From a bacterium (lineage in GTDB: Bacteria; Bdellovibrionota; Bacteriovoracia; Bacteriovoracales; Bacteriovoracaceae), in NCBI GenBank assembly GCA_030425045.1, contig JAUHVL010000027.1, positions 1 through 42,804 of the forward strand: DNA of 42,804 nucleotides, read 5' to 3'. Made by a program: the position numbers and the translations under genes. The notes under the pieces were generated by a model. That model saw only the letters and a program-made list of their open reading frames with translations. It had not been told where the DNA came from and made no database searches. How positions within the stretch are numbered: position 1 is the stretch's first letter; every line of letters begins with the position of its first letter. Positions 27,214 through 35,818 of this stretch are shown here, in pieces.

Positions 27214-28212
27214 ATGAGTGTTTATGATATAGCCATTATTGGTGGAGGTGCTGCAGGAGTGATGGCCGCCTTAAGAGGTGTTCTCAATAACGACAACGTC
27301 GCTCTATTTACCGGTAATGCGAAAGCTAAGAAAAAGTCGAGGGCCCAATGGGTTTCCAAAGTGGAGAATATGCCCGGTTATCATGAATACAAAAAGGGCA
27401 TTGTTAATCCCAATATGGAAACGCTTAAGTGGATCAAAAATAGTGAGTTTAGTGAGCGCTTTACTCAACTCAATAATTTGAGTGTCGAAACGATTACAAA
27501 AAATGACGATGGTCTTTTTACTCTCACTGATCATAAAGGTGAAAGTCACCAAGCTAAATATGTTGTGTTGGCCACCGGTTTAATGGACGTCCAGCCTCAT
27601 ATTCAAGGGAGTATTGATCCTGTTTTACCTTATGCAAATGTTCAGCTCATAGATTACTGCCTTCGCTGTGACGGGCATCATGTTTATAAAAAAGATACCT
27701 CGATCATTGGCCATACATCAGGAGCTGTTTGGGTAGCGACTATGCTTTATGAGCGTTACCGAACACCAAGCATGAATATTTTAACAAACGGAGAGGAGCC
27801 TCAGTTTGATGAAACAACTCGTGAACTGATTGAGATGTATGGTTTTAAGGTCTACACTTCTCCCATCAAATCGATTGATGGAAATGCAAAAGAATTAGTG
27901 CTAAATGGCTTCGAACTCGAAGATGGCAGTTACGTAAAAAATCAAATTTCTTTTATTAGCTTGGGCATGATTGTCTATAATGAGCTGGCCAAAAGTTTAG
28001 GTGCAGAGGTTGATGAAAGAGGCTTTGTCACCACCAATAAAAAAGGTGAAACCAGCGTTGAAGGTCTCTATGCTGTAGGAGATCTGCAAGCTGATATTAA
28101 AAAACAAATTTATACCGCATGGGATAGTGCTGTTGATGCACTTGACGATATTAACGGAAAAATTCGACGAATTAATCGAGAAGCGCGCCTCGCAGAATTT
28201 CGTCAACAATAA
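27214..28212 (+). CDS. Thioredoxin-reductase-like FAD-dependent oxidoreductase
   Basis: A 332-residue flavoprotein. The FAD motif is IAIIGGGAAGVMAA (7-19), the redox-active pair is CLRCDG (Cys149, Cys152), and the NAD(P) site IIGHTSGAVWVA (164-175) is a slightly degenerate G-x-G-x-x-A/G. A typical C-terminal FAD block, YAVGDLQADIKKQIYTAW, follows. Length and CxxC-D-G context agree with thioredoxin-reductase-type enzymes that reduce thioredoxin or glutaredoxin domains. AGGAG precedes the ATG. The peroxiredoxin-glutaredoxin fusion starts 13 bases after its stop, so this enzyme probably supplies electrons to that peroxidase. The partner specificity is inferred from position. Confidence 0.85.
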   Translation: MSVYDIAIIGGGAAGVMAALRGVLNNDNVALFTGNAKAKKKSRAQWVSKVENMPGYHEYKKGIVNPNMETLKWIKNSEFSERFTQLNNLSVETITKNDDGLFTLTDHKGESHQAKYVVLATGLMDVQPHIQGSIDPVLPYANVQLIDYCLRCDGHHVYKKDTSIIGHTSGAVWVATMLYERYRTPSMNILTNGEEPQFDETTRELIEMYGFKVYTSPIKSIDGNAKELVLNGFELEDGSYVKNQISFISLGMIVYNELAKSLGAEVDERGFVTTNKKGETSVEGLYAVGDLQADIKKQIYTAWDSAVDALDDINGKIRRINREARLAEFRQQ

Positions 28213-28224
28213 AGGAGATCCATA

Positions 28225-28941
28225 ATGGAAAATAGAGAAGGACAAAAAGTCCCTAACGTTACATTTAAAACCAGAAGCCAAGGGCAATGGAAAGACGTCA
28301 CAACAGATGACCTTTTTAAAGGGAAAAAAGTTGCTGTGTTTTCACTACCGGGAGCTTTTACCCCTACTTGCTCTTCAACTCATTTACCTCGCTATAATGA
28401 TTTAGCACCCGTTTTTAAAGAGCATGGAATTGACTCCATCGTGTGTCTATCTGTAAACGATGCTTTTGTCATGGATGCTTGGGCAAAAGATCAAGAAGCT
28501 GAAAATATCATCCTTATTGGAGATGGCAATGGTGAATTCTCTGAAGGTATGGGCATGCTGGTCGATAAATCAGCGATAGGCTTTGGTAAGAGAAGCTGGC
28601 GTTACAGTATGGTGGTTAATGATGGCGTGGTTGAGAAAATGTTTATTGAGCCAGAAAAGCCAGGTGATCCCTTTGAAGTTTCTGATGCCGATACCATGCT
28701 AAACTACCTCGCACCTGAAGCGAAACCAAAAGCTGGTGTTACCATTTTTACGAAAGAGGGCTGCCCACACTGTGCTAGAGCGAAAGAGCTTTTAGTTGCA
28801 AATAAGCTCACTTACACTGAAGTGCCAGGTATGAGAACAAATGTTCTCCAATCCATGGGCGGAAGTGGTACATTCCCATTGGTCTTTATTGGTGGAGAAA
28901 AAATCGGCGGGGCCGATGAGCTTGAAACTTATTTAAAATAA
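28225..28941 (+). CDS. Hybrid peroxiredoxin-glutaredoxin (Prx5-Grx fusion)
   Basis: A 238-residue fusion. Residues 1-160 are an AhpC/TSA-type Prx5 domain with PGAFTPTCSSTHLP (peroxidatic Cys49). Residues 170-238 are a glutaredoxin with CPHC (180-183) and the cis-Pro block TFPLVFIGG. Such hybrids reduce peroxides using glutathione or a small thiol through the attached Grx. GGAG lies eight bases ahead of the ATG, and a UUCG-capped terminator follows. It forms a two-gene unit with the flavoprotein reductase, probably for peroxide defence in the cytoplasm. Confidence 0.93.
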   Translation: MENREGQKVPNVTFKTRSQGQWKDVTTDDLFKGKKVAVFSLPGAFTPTCSSTHLPRYNDLAPVFKEHGIDSIVCLSVNDAFVMDAWAKDQEAENIILIGDGNGEFSEGMGMLVDKSAIGFGKRSWRYSMVVNDGVVEKMFIEPEKPGDPFEVSDADTMLNYLAPEAKPKAGVTIFTKEGCPHCARAKELLVANKLTYTEVPGMRTNVLQSMGGSGTFPLVFIGGEKIGGADELETYLK

Positions 28942-28944
28942 ATG

Positions 28945-28969
28945 AAGGCCTCTTCGGAGGCCTTTTTTT
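28945..28969. terminator. Rho-independent terminator with TTCG tetraloop
   Basis: AAGGCCTC (28945-28952), loop TTCG, GAGGCCTT (28957-28964), then a T run. It ends the redox operon and overlaps the 3' end of the convergent gene. Confidence 0.92.
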
Positions 28970-29519
28970 ACTGACAATTACCAACAAGGCAATCTGAACT
29001 ATTTCTTTCAATAAAACGAAGCCAACTTAGCCCCTTGGGGTGACCTTTTAAAAGTCCACTGGAATGAAGAGTTAATTTTGCTTCAATTCTTTCTAACCTA
29101 TCAAAGAGAAGCTGATCATCGATAAAGCTCTGGACCTCTGCACGACACCCGTTGGATGAGTTAAATACTTCAACTTGAAACTTAACATCCTTTGGATAAG
29201 TGCTTTTAAAAAGTTTATGACTAAAAATACCTAATGAAAAAACTGCTTTCGAAGAGTTTTTTCCCAGAACTTTTGGAGTAAAAAGTTTTTTATTATTCCC
29301 AGTCAAGGCCTCTATTTTTTTTGAGTTACCATTACTGACGATAAAATATGAAGAAAGAGGATTTTTTTGATTGATGCGACAATTGCTATCAACGTTTACA
29401 TCAAAGACATAGGTTTTATTGGTGTAATAATTCACCCGAAAAAAGCTCATCAACCTTATATCTTCAGCATTAATCGCTTGCAGGCTAAAAAACATGATTA
29501 ATAGTGTTAGTAATTTCAT
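28968..29519 (-). CDS. Exported protein of unknown function
   Basis: A 183-residue protein with signal peptide (MKLLTLLIMFFSLQAINA). The mature part looks beta-rich, with cysteines at about 42 and 124 and a C-terminal pair (DCLVGNC) that could make disulfides. AAGGA lies seven bases before the ATG. No family recognised; it is a single gene. Confidence 0.75.
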   Translation of the reverse strand: MKLLTLLIMFFSLQAINAEDIRLMSFFRVNYYTNKTYVFDVNVDSNCRINQKNPLSSYFIVSNGNSKKIEALTGNNKKLFTPKVLGKNSSKAVFSLGIFSHKLFKSTYPKDVKFQVEVFNSSNGCRAEVQSFIDDQLLFDRLERIEAKLTLHSSGLLKGHPKGLSWLRFIERNSSDCLVGNCQ

Positions 29520-29635
29520 AATTTAGTCCTTGTTGTGTGAATTATTAAATACTTAACTATAGCAAATTTATCAATAACACTTGTAGATTTTTCAATAGAC
29601 TTGGAAATTTCGATACTATCTGAGATGATTAACTT

Positions 29636-30520
29636 ATGAGAAATACATTTTTCCTGAGCATTTTGATACTACTTATGGGTTGTGATTTAGGATCTAAGTC
29701 TGATCAAAGAAGATCTGGTACCGTAAGGGGTGGTGGTGAACTACAACCCGGGCCAGGAGATGGTGAAGGAGACAAAGGTGGTGATACCAATAGTGTTGTC
29801 TATATTGAGTCAGAAGATAGCCGAAGGTTAAAAAGTCTCATGTTAGATACCATAGAAAACTTTACGCCAAACTCTCCCGTTGCTGGAGAAAAAATAACCT
29901 ACATCAAAACGTATTCAACTGAACAAGAAAAAAGTTTTATTTTGCCGACTAACAATACTGTGACTTGTGTCTTTAATTCGGCCAGTGACATTTTCGAAGA
30001 AGAAGTTTTACAGGTACTTAGTGAAGATGAATTCATGAAGCAAACCTCATCTTATCCCGATTATGAAAGTGCCCAATTTGTTTCGCCAACAGAAAACAAA
30101 GATGAATGTGAAAATAATATTGCTCAACTAAAAGTGCAAAATACAGAGATTGGTTCTATCAAAATTAATCGCTCTGACGCCATCGAGAGCAATAGAAAAA
30201 CAGTTCTTTCAGATATTGACTATCTCGATAAGGCCTGCAAAGACGTTGGTGATTTCGCCGATGACCGCTGTACTCAACATGAGATTGAAACAAGTTTAAT
30301 TGACTATGAATTAAGTAATAAAAAGTACAGGGCCTACCAAACTGTTCACACTTTTGCTGGAGCAGAAAACGAAGTCGAGTTTACTTGGACGATCTGTTAT
30401 CAAGCACCTTATTTTTCCATTGGGTATGAATGTTTAATCGATGGAGATGATCCAAAATTTGAAGACAAAAGTATCCATGACTTTATTCATCTAAAAGTTC
30501 TTGATTACACAAGACCTTAG
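29636..30520 (+). CDS. Hypothetical lipoprotein with Gly-rich linker
   Basis: A 294-residue protein. The lipobox LLMGC gives Cys16, followed by Asp at +2; in enterobacteria that favours inner-membrane retention, but the rule may not hold here. A Gly/Asp-rich linker (about 30-53) precedes an acidic domain with several cysteines (near 104, 157, 201, 212, 253, 265). No family recognised. Its stop codon abuts the stop codon of the convergent serC gene with no base between. GACCTT and AAGGTC around that junction form a possible terminator inside serC. Confidence 0.75.
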   Translation: MRNTFFLSILILLMGCDLGSKSDQRRSGTVRGGGELQPGPGDGEGDKGGDTNSVVYIESEDSRRLKSLMLDTIENFTPNSPVAGEKITYIKTYSTEQEKSFILPTNNTVTCVFNSASDIFEEEVLQVLSEDEFMKQTSSYPDYESAQFVSPTENKDECENNIAQLKVQNTEIGSIKINRSDAIESNRKTVLSDIDYLDKACKDVGDFADDRCTQHEIETSLIDYELSNKKYRAYQTVHTFAGAENEVEFTWTICYQAPYFSIGYECLIDGDDPKFEDKSIHDFIHLKVLDYTRP

Positions 30521-31627
30521 TTACTTTAAAGCAAGGTCGATAATTTTTGTTAATTTCACAATATCATCAAAACTGATCGCTTGAAAAAGAGCTATTCTAA
30601 ATTGATTTCTTCCGAGCTTTCGATAACTCCCAATACCATAGACAAGCTGTCTCTGCTCTAGTTCTTTGATAAAAGGGGTGACATCAAAAGACTCATCAAC
30701 ATCAATGGTGGCCACAGCATTTGAACGATACTTTTGATCACTAATATAACAAGAGAGTTTAGGATGATTAGTCGCCCATTGATAAATAAAATCGGCCCTC
30801 TTGTTTCCTTCAGCAATAACACCTTCATAACCAACAGCATTCATTCTTTTGATTTGCTCATTCAAGTAAAAAAGTGCCGAAATACAAGGAGTGTTGTAAG
30901 TTTGATTTTTTTCGGCATTATCCATTGCCGTCTTCCAATTCATGATTCCTGGAATATAACGATCACTATCATTAATTTCTAACGCTCTTTTTTGCGCCTT
31001 TGGTGACATAATCGCAACGAAGGTTCCCCCTTCACTGGCAAAAACTTTTTGAGGAGCAAAGAAAAAAAGATCGACCTTAGAAAGATCACAAGGTACTTGC
31101 CCTCCTCCGCTGGTGGCATCTACCGCCAAGATTGTTTCTTCGTCAACGTCTGGTAACGAATCAACCATCACTCCCGTTGAAGTCTCATTTAAGGTCACAC
31201 AAATCATATCAGCATCACTTCTATTTTCTGCCGTAATGCCTGTACCATATTCTGCAGCAACTTCTTCTGCTTCAATCCAAGGAATTAATTTGTGAGACTT
31301 AAACCATTTGTTTGAAAACTCTCCGCAGGTAAAATGAGTCGATTTTTTCTGCACAAGACCAAGCCCAATAGCATCAAATAAAAATGTAGCACCACCATTT
31401 CCGAGCACAACTTCATAACCACTTGGCAGATTAAAATAGTTCACTAGGCCCTGTTGAATTTCCTTCACCAGATCTTTAACAGCTTTACTACGATGACTGG
31501 TTCCAAGTAAATGTGGCCCATGATCGACAAGCTTTTGCACTGTTTCATTAGGAATAAGAGTTGGACCACAGCCAAAGCGAGGATCACTAGGAATGAGGTC
31601 ATTTGGTATATCATAATTTGGAATCAT
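30521..31627 (-). CDS. serC: Phosphoserine aminotransferase, SerC
   Basis: A 368-residue class V aminotransferase. The opening RFGCGPTLIPNETVQ resembles the actinobacterial-type SerC. HLLGTSHRSKAVKDLV (about 39-54), the PLP aspartate region AVDATSGGG (168-176) and the Schiff-base lysine in FAPQKVFASEGG (Lys194) are all present. It converts 3-phosphohydroxypyruvate and glutamate to phosphoserine in serine synthesis, and also serves pyridoxine synthesis in some bacteria. GGAG lies five bases before the ATG. serA and serB are not adjacent, so it stands alone. Confidence 0.9.
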   Translation of the reverse strand: MIPNYDIPNDLIPSDPRFGCGPTLIPNETVQKLVDHGPHLLGTSHRSKAVKDLVKEIQQGLVNYFNLPSGYEVVLGNGGATFLFDAIGLGLVQKKSTHFTCGEFSNKWFKSHKLIPWIEAEEVAAEYGTGITAENRSDADMICVTLNETSTGVMVDSLPDVDEETILAVDATSGGGQVPCDLSKVDLFFFAPQKVFASEGGTFVAIMSPKAQKRALEINDSDRYIPGIMNWKTAMDNAEKNQTYNTPCISALFYLNEQIKRMNAVGYEGVIAEGNKRADFIYQWATNHPKLSCYISDQKYRSNAVATIDVDESFDVTPFIKELEQRQLVYGIGSYRKLGRNQFRIALFQAISFDDIVKLTKIIDLALK

Positions 31628-31759
31628 ATATTCTCCGTTTGTCGCCTAGTCTAACTTTACTTCAATATTTAGGCCATGATCTAACTCAATAATAATAAAT
31701 GATTATGTTTGCCATTGAGAATTTTACTTTGCAAAATAATACTGTTTCCAAGGAATGAA

Positions 31760-32356
31760 ATGTTTTTAAAAATTCTAAGTATTTTAGTTTTGACTCTCTC
31801 CCCGACGTTCGCTGAATTCAACGACCTCACCTTTGGTACAGGTGTTATCAATGAGCATATTGGACGGTTCCAAACCAACCGAGGAGGAGATACTAATGAT
31901 TTTGATCATCGAGTCTATTTTAATCTCGGTACTCAATACCAATTGTTTGAAAATATTTCTCTCGTTCCCGAGTTTGGACTTCTTTGGCCCTTTGGAACCA
32001 CTGATGATGAGAATACTCATAAGTATTCCTACTTTTTTAATGGCCACCTCGCCTATTCTTTTCTTGAAAGGTATATGATTTCACTTGGTACGGGGATGTA
32101 CTTAACAACAATCAAAGGTGACGGCGGAACAGCAACCTTACCCAATGGTGATGGCTATACTAGTTTCCCTGTTCCCAATGGTGCTAGTACAACCAGAAAT
32201 ATTGTCGCTATCTTAGGAGGCCAATCTTTTATTTTCAAAAAAGAGTGGTCGGTAAAAGCTCAGGTTTACGCCTTTAACGTCCTAAGTTCACTCAATAGAA
32301 GTTTTTCCTATACCCTTTCTGTTCAATACCATTTCGGAGACTCGTTATGGAAATAA
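31760..32356 (+). CDS. Outer-membrane beta-barrel-like protein
   Basis: A 198-residue protein from ATG 31760. Signal peptide: MFLKILSILVLTLSPTFA. The rest alternates Gly/aromatic beta strands (LTFGTGVINEHIG, LAYSFLERYMISLGTGMYL, SVQYHFGDSLWK), typical of a small outer-membrane beta barrel. ATG 31760 is preferred over the upstream frame start at 31709 because AAGGA lies five bases ahead and the signal peptide begins there. Its end overlaps the matrixin gene by ten bases, so the two are cotranslated. Confidence 0.75.
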   Translation: MFLKILSILVLTLSPTFAEFNDLTFGTGVINEHIGRFQTNRGGDTNDFDHRVYFNLGTQYQLFENISLVPEFGLLWPFGTTDDENTHKYSYFFNGHLAYSFLERYMISLGTGMYLTTIKGDGGTATLPNGDGYTSFPVPNGASTTRNIVAILGGQSFIFKKEWSVKAQVYAFNVLSSLNRSFSYTLSVQYHFGDSLWK

Positions 32357-33156
32357 GAATTTCAATAAGGTCTTTTCTATTAATCTCGCTTCTTTGCTCT
32401 CAAGTAAAAGCTTTTACTTTAAATAATAGTGCGGCTGCCTCTTTTAAAAATGATGAAATCAAAATTAATATTGCAGAAATCGACTGCCCAAATTTAGACA
32501 ATATTACATACACCGATCTGCTCGATATTGCGCAAGAAGCAGCAAACCGTTTTTGGAACACTGTACCCACAAGCTCTTTGGAGCTTGTTCGTGGTAGTGT
32601 TCAATCTGTTAGCTCAAACTTCTATACTGAACAAATTTGCTCAAATAGTGATACCAATAATTGTACTCCCAACGCTGCTCTCGTTGTTAGTAGTGATATT
32701 CTCATAAGCTGTAATAATAACTCTGCCAATTTCAGTGGAAGCTCTCACGTGCTAGCAGTCGGCGCTCCTAATAATATCGATGGAGAGAATATTAATGGCG
32801 CCCTTATTTTAATAAACGACAGTGGAACCTTTGACACTCTCTCAAGAGATGAGCAGATCGCAGTGATTGCTCATGAACTGGGACACGCTGTAGGTCTAGG
32901 CCATAGTCAACACGACCACAACCTCATGTACTACTCCAGCGTCTCCACTCGTTACAAAGTTGGTGAGGATGACTCAGATGGTATTAGCTGGTTATATCCT
33001 TCAGGCCAACCCTTTAGTGGTGGCTGTGGAACGATTAATCTTGTCGACAATGAAGGCCCCAAAAATGGATTTTTGACTTTCTTATTAGGAGTTTTTTTAA
33101 TTATAGTAATGCGAAAACTTCGTAACTTAATACGGCCAAATTACCGAGCATTTTAA
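32347..33156 (+). CDS. Matrixin-type zinc metalloprotease with C-terminal membrane tail
   Basis: A 269-residue secreted protease. Residues 176-186 read HELGHAVGLGH, the zinc motif of matrixins (M10), followed by the Met-turn HNLMYYSS (Met194) and the family end motif DGISWLYP. There is a signal peptide at the N-terminus. The C-terminus is unusual: GGCGTI (225-230), 11 residues of linker, a membrane helix (about 241-255), and a basic end (RKLRNLIRPNYR). That Cys/helix/basic layout resembles C-terminal sorting tails such as MYXO-CTERM. The gene overlaps the beta-barrel gene, suggesting a surface protease and outer-membrane partner. Confidence 0.88.
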   Translation: MEIRISIRSFLLISLLCSQVKAFTLNNSAAASFKNDEIKINIAEIDCPNLDNITYTDLLDIAQEAANRFWNTVPTSSLELVRGSVQSVSSNFYTEQICSNSDTNNCTPNAALVVSSDILISCNNNSANFSGSSHVLAVGAPNNIDGENINGALILINDSGTFDTLSRDEQIAVIAHELGHAVGLGHSQHDHNLMYYSSVSTRYKVGEDDSDGISWLYPSGQPFSGGCGTINLVDNEGPKNGFLTFLLGVFLIIVMRKLRNLIRPNYRAF

Positions 33157-33246
33157 TCCACTTTAGCTTTTTTTTAGCAAAATATTCAAAATACTAATGT
33201 TTTCCAGAATTTATGTCGAAAATTCTTTAGGAGATTTGTTGGTATT

Positions 33247-33390
33247 ATGGAATTTAAAATGGGAAAGGTTGTCTTAGTAATTTTGGGAGTTTTTCTCTTT
33301 AAAGTTATTGTTGCCGATTCTTATATGGATAAAAACCGAAGGCCATCATCTATTAAAGTTCGTTCAGTCTCTGTTCCACCAAGTAAGTAA
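33247..33390 (+). CDS. Possible 47-residue membrane peptide
   Basis: ATG 33247 opens a frame with one hydrophobic helix (GKVVLVILGVFLFKVIVA, about 6-23) and a basic, Ser/Pro-rich tail ending VSVPPSK. An AGGAG lies 13 bases upstream, longer than ideal. The end overlaps the murD 3' end on the other strand by 38 bases. Coding is plausible but unproven; no family recognised. Confidence 0.4.
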   Translation: MEFKMGKVVLVILGVFLFKVIVADSYMDKNRRPSSIKVRSVSVPPSK

Positions 33391-34603
33391 AATACTTACC
33401 TCGCTCTACATAGTTTTTAAATTGATCGAAGCTAGGATAGGCCGGAGAAAATAAAATCGTTTTATTTAAATCAAGATGCTTAACAACGTCATCAAGTGTT
33501 TCAAAATATTCATCTTCAAAAAGTTGCCTTAGCTTTTTTCCCGATTCACCAAAAAAGTAAAATTGATTTACTTTTGACTTAAGTAAACTCACGATCTCAT
33601 CGGAGGGTAAGTCATGTTCGTCTCGACTTTTTCCTCCTAAGATAAGTGTTATATCCCCATTCATTTGAAGAGCTAAAACGGCGCTAACAGTAGCGCGCCA
33701 ATTGGTACTTTTTCCGTCATTAAAAATATTTTTTGCTATTTTTTCTAAACGAAAAGGTTCACCTTTCAATTTTGATAGTTGAATTTCTTTAACCGGTAGT
33801 TCAAAAAAGTCTAAACTTTTTATGACAAACCAAAGATTATCCACGTTATAATCTCCAACCAGCTTAAACTCTTTTAAATCAAAATACTGATTTAAGTACT
33901 GGTCTCTATTTTTAATTGAGTCCTCACCAGATTTTGAATCTCTTTTTGGAGTTAAAAAAGAGTGACAATGATTTTTTAAATTTAACTTTGCTTTTTTATA
34001 ATCATCAAAGTGATTATATCTCTCCATATGACTTGGCGTAATGTTCAGGATCATCCCTAGATCAGCAGAAAAGGAATCTAAGCTTTCTAGCTGAAAACTA
34101 GATAACTCAATAACAGCGTATTCTGTAGGCACAGTTTTCTTTTCAAGAAAGTCACAAACCCATGAGAGAAAAGGGGTGCCGTAGTTTCCCCCCAGAAAAA
34201 CACTCTTACCTAATTGTTTTAATGATTGAGCGAGTAAGCTCACCGTTGTCGTTTTTCCATTGGTTCCCGTGACAGCAATAATTTTACCTGGGAAATAAGA
34301 AGCCGCAATTTCAACTTCATTTACAATTGGAACTTCTTTTTCAATGGCCTTCTTTAAAACGGGGTGCTCTCTTGGAATGCCTGGGGATAATATGATGATA
34401 TCAAGAGAGCTCAAAATATTTGAAGTTTGAGCATCATCTTGATGATAAAAGGTGACGGCCTTAAGTCCATCCCAATCGATATTGGGATTATTTCCGATCA
34501 CCACCGTATTGGCCCCAATACATTGGCAAAAGCGAAGAGCGGCCATACCGCTGACGCCAAGACCAAAGACTGCTATATTTTTAGTTGAAATATTAGTATA
34601 CAT
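33353..34603 (-). CDS. murD: UDP-N-acetylmuramoylalanine-D-glutamate ligase
   Basis: A 416-residue Mur ligase. The N-terminal Rossmann part has VFGLGVSGMAAL; the P-loop is VTGTNGKTTT (111-120). FNDGKSTN, LILGGKSRD and LFSPAYPSFDQF complete the MurD pattern. Two blocks diverge: the usual LN-xxx-DH is LNITPSHMERYNH, and GxHN is GDYN. The enzyme adds D-glutamate to UDP-MurNAc-L-Ala in the cytoplasm. The start is uncertain: ATG 34603 fits the domain start, ATG 34621 is an alternative, and neither has a good ribosome binding site. It stands alone rather than in the usual mur cluster and diverges from the METTL25-like gene by 24 bases. Confidence 0.87.
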   Translation of the reverse strand: MYTNISTKNIAVFGLGVSGMAALRFCQCIGANTVVIGNNPNIDWDGLKAVTFYHQDDAQTSNILSSLDIIILSPGIPREHPVLKKAIEKEVPIVNEVEIAASYFPGKIIAVTGTNGKTTTVSLLAQSLKQLGKSVFLGGNYGTPFLSWVCDFLEKKTVPTEYAVIELSSFQLESLDSFSADLGMILNITPSHMERYNHFDDYKKAKLNLKNHCHSFLTPKRDSKSGEDSIKNRDQYLNQYFDLKEFKLVGDYNVDNLWFVIKSLDFFELPVKEIQLSKLKGEPFRLEKIAKNIFNDGKSTNWRATVSAVLALQMNGDITLILGGKSRDEHDLPSDEIVSLLKSKVNQFYFFGESGKKLRQLFEDEYFETLDDVVKHLDLNKTILFSPAYPSFDQFKNYVERGKYFTYLVEQRLNEL

Positions 34604-34627
34604 TGTACCAAACTGTATCATTTTGCT

Positions 34628-35818
34628 ATGGACTATCAAAAGTATTTTTTAGACATCATTGATTTTATCTCACCTTATGAAGATATTGTTCTCAATGAAC
34701 CTCTCAATCAATTTGAAAAGAGAAAGCATTATTACCCGCAATATTTAATTGATCAGCTAAGAGAAATGAAAGACGCTGAACATTACAGATTTATTCATTT
34801 TCACGAGACAAAAAATTTAGACCAAAGAGCAGTCGCTTTTCAAGATAAAATAAATTGTCTCACTTCCCCTTTCCCGTATAAAAAAAGACAAACTGATCAA
34901 CTTCCTAGCTGGGCGCTTTGGAGGGTCAGCAAGAAAAAGCAGCATGAAATTGAACAGATTATTGGATTTATCAAAGAGCAAAAAGGTATTCAAAAAATAG
35001 TCGATATTGGAGGTGGTATCGGACATCTCGCCAGAACCTTGGCCCATTATTATCAAAAGGAAGTTCTTTCAATAGATCAAAACCTTGAGTTTCAAGAGCT
35101 TGGAAAGAAGCGGGCGAGTAAATATCCCTTACCAAATAGTGCTAACTCTCTTACCTTTTTAAATAAAGATTTTAAACGTTCAGTATTAAAAGAACTTCAC
35201 TATGACTTAAGTATAGGTCTCCATACTTGTGGAGAGCTAGCAGTAGAACATCTTCACGTCATGGAAAAACCGCTCGTTAATTTTGGATGTTGTTATCACC
35301 GTCTTGATGAAAACTCTTTTCCCTTATCAACATTTTGTAGGGATAACTTACCTTTCAAATTCACCAAAGAAGCTTTTACGTTAGCAACCAGATCTCACTA
35401 TGGTGCAGACGAAAAACAATTTTATAAAACAAAAAAAGTAAAAGACTTTCGCTTCACTTTACAACTACTTTTAAAAGAAGATTATGAAATAGATCATTTT
35501 TTCAGTGTTGGTTCTTCAGTTAATAGTACTTATAAAAGTTCATTTGCTGACTACGCTATTGAGAGACTTGAGCATCTTAACTATGAGGTTAAAAGAGAAT
35601 CAAATGAGCTCAACCAGTTTTTCGTCTGTGCCGAAAATCAAAAGAAAATAAGAGAAATCTATCTTTGTAATGTCATCAGGTGGCGCTTTGGTCGCTTACT
35701 TGAATTGATCATTATCCTCGATCGTGTTCTATGGCTTCAAGAGCAAGGGGTAAAAGCGAGAATTGAGGCCTTGTTTGACCCCGTAATTTCTCCAAGAAAC
35801 TTAGCGGTTATTGTTTAA
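34628..35818 (+). CDS. METTL25/RRNAD1-family SAM methyltransferase
   Basis: A 396-residue protein. SKKKQHEIEQI (101-111) matches the SPKKxHE motif before the methyltransferase domain; VDIGGGIGHLARTLA (125-139) is the SAM-binding loop. GLHTCGELA (197-205) and NFGCCYH (218-224) are further hallmarks of the METTL25/METTL25B (RRNAD1) family. The C-terminal RLLELIIILDRVLWLQEQG and FDPVISPRNLAVIV also match. Members are best known from eukaryotes; METTL25-type proteins have been linked to ribosomal protein or rRNA methylation. The start ATG lacks a ribosome binding site. Family call confident, substrate unknown. Confidence 0.82.
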   Translation: MDYQKYFLDIIDFISPYEDIVLNEPLNQFEKRKHYYPQYLIDQLREMKDAEHYRFIHFHETKNLDQRAVAFQDKINCLTSPFPYKKRQTDQLPSWALWRVSKKKQHEIEQIIGFIKEQKGIQKIVDIGGGIGHLARTLAHYYQKEVLSIDQNLEFQELGKKRASKYPLPNSANSLTFLNKDFKRSVLKELHYDLSIGLHTCGELAVEHLHVMEKPLVNFGCCYHRLDENSFPLSTFCRDNLPFKFTKEAFTLATRSHYGADEKQFYKTKKVKDFRFTLQLLLKEDYEIDHFFSVGSSVNSTYKSSFADYAIERLEHLNYEVKRESNELNQFFVCAENQKKIREIYLCNVIRWRFGRLLELIIILDRVLWLQEQGVKARIEALFDPVISPRNLAVIV

